Positions 46,514 through 57,762 of a stretch of 64,000 nt of DNA are shown here, one piece after another. Positions within the stretch are counted from its first letter, which is position 1, and each line of letters begins with the position of its first letter. The notes below the pieces were generated by a model, which was not told the origin of the DNA, did no database searches, and saw only the letters and a program-made list of their open reading frames with translations. Made by a program: the position numbers and the translations under genes. The stretch comes from Liquidambar formosana (taxonomy: Eukaryota > Streptophyta > Magnoliopsida > Saxifragales > Altingiaceae), in the NCBI GenBank assembly GCA_039720395.1, contig CM077833.1, forward strand, positions 4,610,797-4,674,796. The letters are read 5' to 3'.

Positions 46514-48813
46514 TTAAATTGGTTCTTGGCAAGTCTTCTTGTTATGTGTACCAAGCCGTCCACACCTACTACATTTTATTTGTCTAATCTTCTCTCCTCT
46601 AGACGGTATCCTTCTCTTCTTGGGCCTCCCTGCTGGTCGTTTCGTGCTGGGTGGGAGTACAATATCACCATTTTCCTCACTAACAGCTACTTTTAATGCC
46701 GTCGATATAGGATGAATTGGTTGTGAATAAGACGCCATGAAGAAAGAAGTGTAAAAATACTCCTCCACATAATCATTAATGTCACCGCCAGACGACTGTA
46801 TTGCTACTGCAGCATGCGAACATGGGAAGCCATTCAGCTGCCATTGATAACATGTGCAAGTGCGTCTTCCTATATCAACTGTAACAGAAGGGTGAGAGTG
46901 AACCTCAAACACAACATCACTCGACATGCTCACCCTCCATGTCCTCCCCTTTTCCAACTCATCACCCAACCTCGCATCCATCTTCGGACATAACACAGTA
47001 TTCCACGAACCTGCTTCCAATCTTCTAGAACACATCTGCCCCATAAGTTGCGATCTAATCATATCAACCAAGTTCGTGATTGGGAGGAATCGAGCTTCTT
47101 TGATCCAAGCATTAAATGATTCAGCTGCATTAGAGCACATCTCGCCGTACCGCTGACCTTCAAAATACGCATTGGACCAACATTGGAACGGACAATCATT
47201 CAGAAAATATTCCACCTGCTCTTTTCCTTCTTCCAACAAATCAGACAACTTCTCCTGAAATTTATACTCAGTTGGAGCATAGGCACACTCACGAAACAAA
47301 AATACCATTCGATCTTTGAAAGACTTGTGGCCCCTAACCTTATCTCTCAAATTCATTTTTAAATGATGTAGACAATATGCATGGTATGCATTTGGAAATA
47401 CTTTCGGCAATGCAGATTTCAAACCATTATTCCGATCTGAAATAAATGTTATTTGTCTCTCATCACCTACTACTTCAAGCAAATTCTTGAAAAACCATCT
47501 CCAATTCTCCTCCGATTCTGAATCAACAACAGCAAAAGCCAAAGGGAATAACCCTGCATACAAACAAATAAAAACCGTTTCTAATTAGTTATGAAACACT
47601 TTGTGTCCCAATATATTAAACATTACCAACGTACTGTCACTTCTCACATTACACGAAAATACATACCTATTGAAATTTAATCATTACTTCTTAATAACAA
47701 CAAAACAGCAATAACAACAACAAACACACCTTGGTTCCCATCCTTGGCCGTAGCAGCTAGAAGTTGACCTTTGTATCTACTCTTTAAGAAAGTACCATCA
47801 ACAAACAACATCGGCCGACAATACTTAAAACCGTTAATGCATGCTGAGAAAGAGGCAAAAAACCTCTTAAACTGGTTACTATCTCCATCTACATCAAGAA
47901 CAAAAATACTACCCGGATTTGTTCTCGTTGCTTCCTCAATGAACCATCGAAGTTGTTCAAATGACTCAGAGTTATCACCATACAAACTAGTCCGAGCTTT
48001 CTCAATTCCCATCCACGCATTACTATAAGAAATATCCAACCCATACTTGGTTTTAAAATCTCGCCGAACCTCAATTGGACTAATGAGCGGCTTTCCACGC
48101 AAAACCTCTACAAATTCAGACGACACAATGTCAGATCCCATTCTTTTATGCTTAGTTGTACGAACAGCTGCTCCACATGTGTGCACATTGTTCAACTCGC
48201 GTATATAGAAACAACCATTTGAACGCTCCCTCCTTGCATGCACTCGCCACATGCAACCCCTTCTCTCCTTCATCTTGCATTCTGCCGTTACTCTGCCTGG
48301 TTCATTCCTCACATAGTCATAATCAAATCCAATCTCAACAGAATACTTGCGCAACGACTCGCGAAACTCAACAACACCATCTTTGAAACACTGGCCAACC
48401 TTCTTAATCAAATCCACCCAGCTAGCACTAAGCAAAGTCTTTTCTTTGTGGAAACAATAAGACGGCAACAAATCTGTCTCCCCTTCGTTTAACTCATGTC
48501 GTACCAAACTTCTAGAGTTTTCCATACAATGATGGTCCAAATCCATATCACAATTGCTTACCACTTCAATATCAAATTGAAGAATACCGTAACGACTCCC
48601 AATGCAAAACATGTTCTTCAAATCTTCATCATTGTCCAGCATAATTTTCGTATGACCAAAAACAGAATAAAAAAGATCAAACCTCCCCAACCTCAAACTC
48701 CTCCACTTTGCAAGAACAAAGCGTTGTACATCAACAAAAGAAGTGTACAAATCTGTCCGCATCACACATGTGCTCCCACCAAAACTACACATCAAGCAAA
48801 TGTTGTCATCCAT
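46514..48813 (-). CDS. MULE transposase (MURA-type), apparently intact
   Basis: Two exons, 47730-48813 and 46514-47553, with a 176-bp GT-AG intron; predicted 707 aa, no stop or frameshift. The N-terminus starts MDDNICLMCSFGGS and includes a beta-rich domain. A Cys/His DNA-binding region follows (AECKMKERRGCMW ... NVHTCG, about residues 180-215). The DDE catalytic residues are visible as Asp339 in LFVDGTF, Asp401 in FISDRNNG and Glu506 in NAAESFN. Then comes a SWIM zinc finger (CTCYQWQLNGFPCSHAA) and a C-terminal zinc knuckle (CSRCGRLGTHNKKTC). The enzyme would bind element ends and cut and paste the MULE. It is convergent with the Ulp1 gene. Its 5' flank is cut 390 bp upstream by a copia insertion, so the element may no longer move even if the protein works. 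Confidence 0.92.
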
Positions 48814-49202
48814 GTGTTACTCCACCTACATATAACCTGCAGTACATACAAACATTCTCGTGTTACTACATGCAAATTAATTACAACAACAACCCAACAC
48901 ATATCACCTAACCCAACAGTAACGTCTTACTGTACAATATACTTAACACCGTTGCATATACTGATGACATCACCATGGTACTGTCAACATCGTAAATCCA
49001 TTGCTGTTCAAATCATATAACACACAGTACACAGTATCGTGATACTGTTAACAGTCTGAAACGGAATTCACATACTTACACCGTAAAGAACAAACCTCCA
49101 ACACACATGCCAAACCAATTAAAACTCATCAACAAACAATGGTGATGTCATCAGCAACAAATACAATACTCAACCCAACCTAATCAAATACTCTCAAAAT
49201 AA
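48814..49202 (-). promoter_or_regulatory. 5' flank of the transposase gene with palindromes
   Basis: 389 bp upstream of the transposase ATG, up to the copia insertion. It contains AACAGTAACGTCTTACTGTA near 48914, a half site GGTACTGTC near 48977 and the full ACAGTATCGTGATACTGT near 49031, and is otherwise rich in A and C. No clear TATA box was identified. Confidence 0.5.
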
Positions 49203-50870
49203 TGTTGGGAATCAAACTAGAGAGGAAAAATACAAAGGCGGAATTTAAAATTTTTCCTATGATTCCCAAACCCATGAATCTTAATTATGCTTAATACAAA
49301 AACCATAAACCTAACTACCAAGAGAGTTAGGGTACTTACAGTTGAACAAGTCTTCTCCTTTATGCTCCAAGCTTTGTCTTCTGATTGAGCAGTCCAAGTG
49401 CACTGCCTCCAACAGTATCCACACCTAGCTTGAGCAAGTTGTCCTTTCCTTCTTCTTCCTTAGGGTTGCTAGAGGTGGAGAAGAGGGAGAGAGAGAGAGG
49501 GAGAGCTGTGAAAATTTCGGCCAGCACTTGGGAGCCTCCAAGAGTGCTTCAAGTGATGATGTCATCACATCATAAGAGGCTTTAAATAGCCTCCAACTAG
49601 GACCGGCCAAGGGGGGATTCCAAACCCTAATCTAATTCGTGTAATTACTCTTAATTACACAATTAGCCCACTAGTTTGCATCAAATACAAATTAGCCCCT
49701 TAAAGAACTTTTCTTTAATCACTTATACCCTTTCTCTCATAGACAATCAAGCTCTCTTAGCATGATCAGTGTGTGACCCATTGGGTTCACAACATCAAGT
49801 AGTAGGAACAGCACAAGTTGTGCACAATGGAACACTTTCCATTAAGGGTCTAATTGAAACTCCTTTCAATTCCCTAATTGATTATAACTCATTTATATCA
49901 ATTAGGGCTTCTACTAACCATGAGTAACACCTAGCATATGGCTCATGGTGTGGTCCTTAATGAGGTGAATAGTCATTTACAAAGAACCCTTCTGTTATAG
50001 TTTACAGGTTACAATTCCATCCTTCCATCAACACAATGTCTCCAATTGAACTAATAGGACATGGAAGTCTGTCAAGTCCCTAGTTCAATTACTTTATACT
50101 CATTCATTAATATCAACTCAATGATGAACTTATAGAAACTCCTTTCCATATTCATTCTACTATGGGCCCATGGATTTAATGAGTTATATTCAATGAATGC
50201 TGTATGAGACATTCACTCCCTTTTTCCTGAGAGTGATGGATTCCTTGTTGATCACTCACATGCCTTCACACATATAGCAGAAGGGCCAATGAACACCCTT
50301 ACAGACCCCTGAATAGGATCTGCACTTAGTGTTATCAAACTTCTAAAGCTACATGCATAAGACAACCATGGTGTCTCAGGTCTAAGGATTACTTGTACCA
50401 CTATAACAATGAGAAACTGATTGACAGGCAGGTTAAAACTCCATTCAGTTTATCTCATATCTTTGGTCACATTCAGTGTACCTATTCTGATAATAGGCAC
50501 CCACTTGTTGGTTGTAGTGTCTCCACACAAATAGCTTGAGACTAGCTATCCTCCTATAGAGTCAACCTAACAAGTGCTAGTCCTATGGTTCATTACTGTC
50601 CATCATAGTGAACCTTCAACTAGGAATGATTTAGGAGTTTAGTACAGAGATATATTTAGAGTCTCAAAATTACAACCCTTTGAAATTTCATATTCTCAAC
50701 TCTAACTCCATGGACATATTATGTAAATATAAATGATGCATATAAACATAATAGAATAAGCCCTTTTATTAAATCAATAATAAATGTGACATATATAAAT
50801 GAAATCAATTGATTGTTCCTAATCCCTAAACAATCATCTCTATGATTGGCTCTAGGGCATAATCCTAACA
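49203..50870 (-). repeat. 3' LTR of element 2
   Basis: 1668 bp, plus-strand ends TGTTGGGAATCAAAC and ATAATCCTAACA, followed by ATCTCCCACTTGCAC, the purine tract seen from the other strand. Confidence 0.9.
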
Positions 50871-51113
50871 ATCTCCCACTTGCACTATAGCCAATCCACC
50901 ATGTATCTCATACCCATATCCTGTCGGTGGTGATCCAACACACTTGGGTTACAGCCTTAGTGAAGGGGTATTCTTTATTCTCTGTTGTATTAAACTTCTA
51001 TATGTATATGTCATCTCTTCCAATGATCTCTCTAATCACTTGGAATCGCCGCTTAAAGTTTGGACTTTTGATGAGACCGTGGATCCTTGTCTTGAGCACT
51101 AGCCTTATTGTTG

Positions 51114-51509
51114 TCACAAAAACAATAGTAAAGGCTTCTCAATGTTAGGAACCACTCCTAGTTCTGCAATGAACTTACTCATCCAAACATGCAGCAATGA
51201 GCTCAAATTTACAGCTCCACCATTTAAGGTGAGAACATACCTCGATGTTGATCTCCTATCATCATCGTCAGATTGAAAATCTGAATCCGTTCTACCAACC
51301 ATTTCAAGTTTCTTTCTCCATAGGCAAGGGATAGGTCCTTTAGTTCTTCTCAAGAACTTAAGGATAGCCTTGACTGCTTCCCAGTGTTCCTCATCTGGGT
51401 CTGCCTGATATCTGCTCGTAACATTTACAGCAAAACTGATATCTGGTCTTTTAGTTATAGACAACTTGATTCCATGTCTAACAGGAATTAGACCTCCTTT
51501 TGGAATCAT
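51114..51509 (-). pseudogene. Copia RT/RNase H remnant of element 2
   Basis: Minus-strand frame containing RPDISFAVNVTSRY and HWEAVKAILKFLRRTKG, a conserved stretch at the end of copia reverse transcriptase, followed by the start of RNase H (GRTDSDFQSDDDDRRSTSRY, with Asp in the active-site region). Neighbouring pol is degraded, so no functional polyprotein exists. Confidence 0.75.
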
Positions 51510-52284
51510 GCATTTTGAACTCTTTCAAAATCTTGTCTATGTACTTTGATTGGGAGAGACTTAGCATCCTTTAGATCTATCTCTATAGACCTCTATTCCT
51601 AGAATATAGGATGCTTCTTCCAAATCTTTTATGAAGAAACTTTGTGAAAAACCAATCTTTCACTTTTGACAACGTCTCTACATTATTCCCTAATAAGTAG
51701 AACGTCATTCACTTATAGGACCATAAATGTGATCGCACTCCCACTAACCCTTTGTACAATCATGGTACAATAACGGGTTCTATCTCAACAGGGATAGGGG
51801 TTGCATCAATGTTGGTTTGTGTCTCATTAGACAACTCTTTGAGTTCTATTTTCCTGTTGTTATCTCCTTCTTGAATAAACTCTTTTTCAAGAAAGATTGC
51901 AAACTTACAAACAAAACACCTTTTGTTCATCAGGATAATAGATATGATATCCTAAACTTTCTTTAGGGTAATCCACAAACCTACATTTAAGTTATCTTGA
52001 TTTCCAATTTGGTTGCATTATATGTCTCTACATATGTAGTGCATCCCCATACCTTAACATGCTTAAGGTTTGGTGCTTCCCTTTCCATATCTCATATAGG
52101 TCCTAAGGGACAGCCTTGGTTTGAACTCTGTTTCACAGGTACGTGGCAATTTCTAGGGCATATCCTAACAAGGATAATATTAGGTCGTTGTAACTTATCA
52201 TGGACCGGACCATATCAAATAAGGTCCTCTTCCTCCTTTTGACACACCATTTAGTTATGATGTTCTAAGAGGTGTCCATTAGAA

Positions 52285-52353
52285 TAGAATGCCTATTTGA
52301 ACAAGTTGATCTGAAAGATCACCAGTTAAATATTCGCCTCCTCGATCCAATCG
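52285..52353 (-). pseudogene. Copia integrase fragment of element 2
   Basis: Minus-strand translation shows RLDRGGEYLTGDLSDQLVQI, matching the conserved catalytic-core segment (DRGGEY) of copia integrases. Adjacent sequence has stops and frame changes. Its order relative to gag and RT/RNase H fits copia (gag, integrase, RT, RNase H), which supports classification. Confidence 0.7.
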
Positions 52354-52910
52354 AAGAGCTTAATACTTTTACTGGTTTGTTTTCTTTACTTCATATCTGA
52401 ATTCTTTTAACCTTTTCAAATGTTTCAGATTTGTACTTCTTTAAGTATATGCACCTATACCTTAACATTTTTAAGTAAAGGTTCATAAAGTATGAGAAAC
52501 TATTTCTCTTGTTCTCTTGGGTTTATTAGCATTCAATTTTAGAGCTATCATGTTTCATGCAATTCATATTTGCAAGGTAGTTTAGAAGATAAATGCTATA
52601 AATTCCAGAAGTAATGAACTCTTCATAAAAACATTTATTAAATCAAACTAAAAACACTGTTTAGGCAAAACTGAAATAAAGGTAATGTTTCTAAAAACTT
52701 CTGGAATGTCAAGATAGCTTATTAATTCTAAACTACTCCTTCAGGTAGAGTCAAGCAGCAAGTCCCATAGCTAATACAGCAACACTTTGCTCCATTCTCT
52801 ACTCGTAGGGATATTCCGCTTCTACTCAGCCTTCTGCTTCCCACTAGATCCTGCATGGAATTCAAAATTCACATCAGAATTAAGTACCCAAGTGGAAGCA
52901 AAACTAACAT

Positions 52911-53784
52911 TTAGTTTAGAGCATGATCCATACCTTCCGAAGGTCGGCTCTTTAGAGTATCCAGATACTCCCGGCAGTTACGTTTCCAGTGCCCATCCTT
53001 GTCGCAGTGAAAACAGGTTCCTTTGGCCTTGTTAGTATTACCTTTCTTGACACCTCCCTTTGGCTTCAAGTTCTTCTTCTTCTTCCCTTGGGTACTCTTA
53101 CCCTTTCCTTTGCCCTTGCCCTTAGGCTTGGGCTTGGCCTTGGAAGTAGAAGCTCCATCAAATGCGAGCAAAGAACCTTTTCCCTTCTTTATTGTCTCCT
53201 CAGTCATCTTGAGCAAATTGTGCAGCTCGGGGAGAGTGGGCTCAAGATTGTTCATATGAAAATTCATTATGAACGGCCCAAATGAATCAGGAAGGGATTG
53301 CAATATAATGTCTGAACACATATCAGCTTCAATGATCACATCAAGCTTTTCAAGCTGCTCGATATGGTTGATCATTTTCAAGGTGTGATCAGTCACAGAT
53401 GAACCCTCATTCATCCTTGCCTTGAATAGATCCTTGACAATATTGTACTTTGCGGTCCTACTTTGCTCCCCATACAACTCTTGTAAGTGGAGAAAGATGT
53501 CGCGAGCACTCTTCATGGACTCATGTTGCTTCTGAAGCTCAGGGCTCATGGATGCCATCATATAGCATCTTGCCTTCAAATCGTCGTCCATGCGCTTCTG
53601 ATAAGCGTCTCTCTCTTGCTGAGTTGCAGTCTCAGCCAGTGCCTCAGGAAGTGTGCCATCAAGTGTGTAGGTAATCTTTTCGGAAGTTAAAACTATTTTT
53701 AAGTTCCTCAGCCAATCAAGGTAATTTGGTCCAGTCAAACTGGTTGATGTCCAATATTTTGGATAGCGGGTTGAGGTGAGCCAT
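52911..53784 (-). pseudogene. Copia gag of element 2, frameshifted near the start
   Basis: The frame from 53738 to 52911 encodes 275 residues of a copia gag (UBN2 type): YLDWLRNLKIVLTSEKI near the start, a long Lys/Gly-rich basic tail, and a CCHC zinc knuckle (CFHCDKDGHWKRNC). The natural start is probably ATG at 53784 (MAHLNPLSKILDINQ), but that frame goes out of register at about 53740, so gag is broken by a one-base change near its N-terminus. Downstream, the frame ends before protease. Confidence 0.8.
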
Positions 53785-53814
53785 TTCTATGAACTACATA
53801 TAAAATTAAATAGA

Positions 53815-56103
53815 GAATTAGATTTCATTTTTAATCCATAATGATCGGGTCTTTAATCATATGGTACCTCCCACTATTTTATCAAATTCCATACACCCTC
53901 TGATGGAATTCGGGAATCTCATTCCTAATGGGGATTGGGGTCCCACTGTGACCTAGAAGCCTCACATGTTAGTTTCTTGACTTCTAACCCACAGTAAGAA
54001 GACAACTCTTTGTCTATTGCTTCATAAGCAAGTTCCAATCATTTTGCCTCTAGGGTACATACTCCTCACATGTTAGTTTCTTGGAATACTTCCCTAGTTA
54101 AGTTAAGCCCATCATTCACACAGGTATGTTTCACCAAATATATACCTCACATGTTAGTTTCTTGGTATATACCAGCTTAGGCACCCCATGATATCTATAT
54201 ATGTGATAGTTTCAAGTAATGTCTTTAATATGGGTAGCTCCTACATGTCTGCAGCCAGGTACCCACATTAAGGGACGTTAGATGATCCTATAATGATGGA
54301 AGGCAATGAAGAATCCATTCCCTAATGTATTCTCCATTTCCAACTTAATATTAAAATAGAGGGGTTTTAAGGGTCTCAGTCAAAATAACTAATCTAACAT
54401 ACATCTCATGCATTTAAATAAGAAATATATAACAACATTATATATATGTAATCCACTTATCGATATTAGTCCCTATAAGGTGACATATAACGATCTTTGG
54501 ATTTGGAGCTATCTCTATTAATCTCATTAAAAGCTCCCACTATGATGATTATGGACTTTAAGAGGATTCAATCCAAGCCAATGAATTGAATCCTAGGTCT
54601 AAGGTGGGTGTAGGTGATCGTAAAACATTCATTTGAAACATAGCATGCACTCTTGAAAATCTTCTCCAAGCTTTCAAGTCCTTCAATCTCCTCCATTGGC
54701 TTCATGGTCTCCACCATAGGCTTGTTGGGCTCCACCATGCTCCTTTAGGTCCACCATGCTCCTTAGTGCGCTCTCGATTACATAACATTTACATAATTTA
54801 AAGAAAGGGATACATAAGGGGAATGTGGGGTACATAAGAGAATGATAGAGAGAGAGAAGAAGGTGGCATGCAAGCCCCAAATAAATAATACATCACCAAA
54901 AATTAACAACTCTTGAAAAATTAATACAACCCATTCATAAGACGGCCAATCACAATTGGTTTAAGGGGTATAGTCCATAATCATCATCCATCCATCACCA
55001 TACAATCATATTGCATAATAAAGGAAATAACTGTAAGCAATAAACATATGGGCATTCATGGTAACTCTATTGATTGGTTTTCATTAATCTCATTAATGTG
55101 TCCTAATCTCATTAGGAAATGCATAATCTCCAAAATTAATTAAGTCTTAACAATTAAGACATTTAGTTTCAATTAATCAAATCAATTGAAACATTTAAAG
55201 TCCCCTAATTAAACTCTAATATCAAATATTAGAATCTTTTTAATTAAACAAAACAATTTTATTTAATTAAAATTTCCTGATTTTTATTTAATCCTAAATT
55301 GTGTTTTAAACCATTTAAAACAATATAAAATTAATCACCATTAATTAAATAATCAATTTCGGAATTAAATAAAATCATTTTATTAATTAATTAGTGCATT
55401 AGGGTTTCCTAAAACCCTAAACCCTAAATGCATTAACTCTAAACCCTAAGTGTAACCCTAATGCATTAAATGCCTTATGATTGGTCAATTAATGACCAAT
55501 CATTTAAACCCTAGGTTTATACGGTATTAATGATTAGGATTAGGGTTTAATTAATGCCACCTAGGATATTAATTACTCCTAATTAATATGCACTAATTAG
55601 GGTTTCTAAAACCCTAAACCTTAAACCTATTAAATGCCAATGATTAATTACTAAACCATTAATGATCATGATTGGTCATTAATGACCAATCATTTTAACC
55701 CTAGGTTAGACACATTAATTACTAGGTTTAGTTATTAATTAATGCATTAATAGAATTAGGGTTTAATTAATATGAATTAGGGTTTCCTAAACCCTAAACC
55801 CTAGACATCATAAATGCACTTAATTATACCCTAATGATTAATAACCATGATTGGTCAATTAATGACCAATCATTAAACATTTTAATTAAGGTAATTAATA
55901 GTCAATTAGGGTTTTAATTAATGCAATTAATGAATTAGGGTTTCATCATTAATGGGAATTAGGGTTTCCTAAGAAACCCTAAGGCTGCCGCCACCTACAG
56001 TGGGCTGCCATGGCTAGCCAAGGCTGCCATGGCTTGGCCAGGCCATGGGAGGCCATGGCCAGCAAAGGGGAATTCAAGCTAGGGTTTGGGCCAAGCCCAT
56101 GGA
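53815..56103 (-). other. Leader of element 2, cut by element 3
   Basis: Homologous to 37440-39600 of element 1 with about three palindromes (55478, 55669, 55848) and the CCCTAAA block. Non-coding. The remaining leader and the 5' LTR should lie beyond element 3, outside the window. Confidence 0.7.
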
Positions 56104-57762
56104 TGTTGGGAATCGAACAAGAGGGAAAAATACAAAGGCGGAATATAAAAATTTTTCCTACGATTCCCAATCCCATGAATCTAACTATGCATAACACAAA
56201 ATCAAACCCTAACTACAAAGAGGGTTAGAACACTTACAGAATTTTTGTCTTCTCCTTTTTGCTCCAAGCTTTGATTCCGGACAGCGGTGAATGAGCAGCC
56301 CAAGTGTGCTGCCTCCAACGGTATCCACACCTAGCTAGAGCTTCAAGTCCTTTCCTTCTTTCCCACGTTGTTGCTAGAGTAGGAGAAGAGAGGAGAGAGA
56401 GAGAGGGAGGCTGGAAATTCTGGCCAGCCCTTGGGGAGCCTCCAAAGTGCTGGACGGCTAGGGTTTATTGTGCAAGCCTATTATGCCATGTCACACATAA
56501 GTGTGACTTATATAGGCAGCCCACTAAAGGGGGCTGGCCATGGGGAAGAAACCCTAATAGGGTTATGTGTAATTACACTTAATTGCACATTAACCCCTAT
56601 TATTTGTATCAAATACAAATAGGCCTATAAAGAACTATTCTTTATTCACTAAAGCCCTTTCTCTCATAGACTTTAAAGCCCTTCTTGCATGATCAGTGTG
56701 TGACCCATTGGGTTCACATCATTAAGTAGTAGGAATAGCACGAGGTGTGCACAATGGAACTCTTTCCATTTAGGGTCTAATTGGAACTCCTTCCAATTCC
56801 TTAATTGATTATAACTCACTTATATCAATTAGGGCTTCTACTAACCATGAGTAACACCTAGCATATGGCTCATGGTGTGGTCCTTAATGAGGTGAATAGT
56901 CATTTACAATGAACCCTTCTGTTATAGTTTATAGGTTACAATTGCATCCTTCCTTCAACACAATGTCTCCAATTGAACTAATAGGACATGGAAGTCTGTC
57001 AAGTCCCTAGTTCAATTACTTTATACTCATTCATAGATATCAACTCATTAATGAACTCATGAAACTCTTTTCATATTCATCCTACCATGGCCATGGATTT
57101 AATGAGTTATATTATGAATGCTATATGAGACATTCTCTCTCTTTTCCTGAGAGTGATGGATCCCTTGTTGATCACTCACATGCCTTCAAACACATAGCAG
57201 TAGGGCCAATGAACACCCTTGTAGACCCCTGAATAGGATCTGCACTTAGTGTTATCAAACTTCTAAAGCTACATGCATAAGGCAACTATGGTGTCTCAGG
57301 TCTAAGGATTACTTGTACCACTATAACAATGAGAAACTGATTGACAGGCAGGATAAAACTCCATTCAGTGTACCTATTCTCGCAATAGGCACCCACTTGT
57401 TGGTTGTAGTGTCTCCACACAAATAGCTTGAGACTAGCTATCCTCCTATAGAGTCAGCCTAACAAGTGCTAGTCCTATGGTTCATTACTGTCCATCATAG
57501 TGAACCTTCAACTAGGAATGCTTTAGGAGTTTAGTACAGAGATATATCTATAGTCTCAAAATTACAACTCTTTGTAATTCCATATTCTCAACTCTAACTC
57601 CATGGACATATTATGTAAATATAAATGATGCATATAAACATAATAGAATAAGCCCTTTTATTAAATCAATAATAAATGTGACATACATAAATGAAATCAA
57701 ATGATTGTTCCTAATCCCTAAACAATCATCTCTATGATTGGCTCTAGGGCATAATCCTAACA
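56104..57762 (-). repeat. 3' LTR of element 3
   Basis: 1659 bp, ends as in element 1. Near 56370-56450 it carries a variant segment partly resembling element 2, and near 57367 it lacks about 30 bp that the other LTRs have (TTTATCTCATATCTTTGG region). Confidence 0.9.

Larger units (their letters stand above)
30796..49202. mobile_element. Large Mutator-like element with Ulp1 protease gene (Kaonashi-like), right end outside window
   Basis: Holds two convergent genes, a C48/Ulp1 protease gene (plus) and a MURA-type transposase (minus), the gene pair known from Kaonashi/KI-MULE elements of plants. The left limit is set where the GC-rich Tat sequence stops (near GGGATTTTTTTCGTGCC); no terminal inverted repeat can be confirmed. 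The right part is cut by a copia insertion at 49203, so the other end is not in the window. Without the 9.7-kb copia insertion the visible part is about 8.7 kb. A palindromic ACAGTA...TACTGT motif is scattered through its non-coding DNA. Confidence 0.65.
49203..56103 (-). mobile_element. Copia retrotransposon, element 2 (older, partly coding, interrupted)
   Basis: Same family as element 1 and same orientation. It inserted in the upstream part of the MULE (flank AATAA; other end not in window). From the left: 3' LTR 49203-50870, purine tract, RT/RNase H, integrase and gag remnants, then leader from about 53815. At 56104 it is interrupted by element 3, inserted in its leader. Its LTR differs from that of element 1 by many substitutions and an internal indel near 49490-49600. 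Confidence 0.88.

Noticed and set aside
53450..53690. Plus-strand open frames over the gag region
   Set aside because: They are the complement of a clear minus-strand gag and carry no motif of their own.
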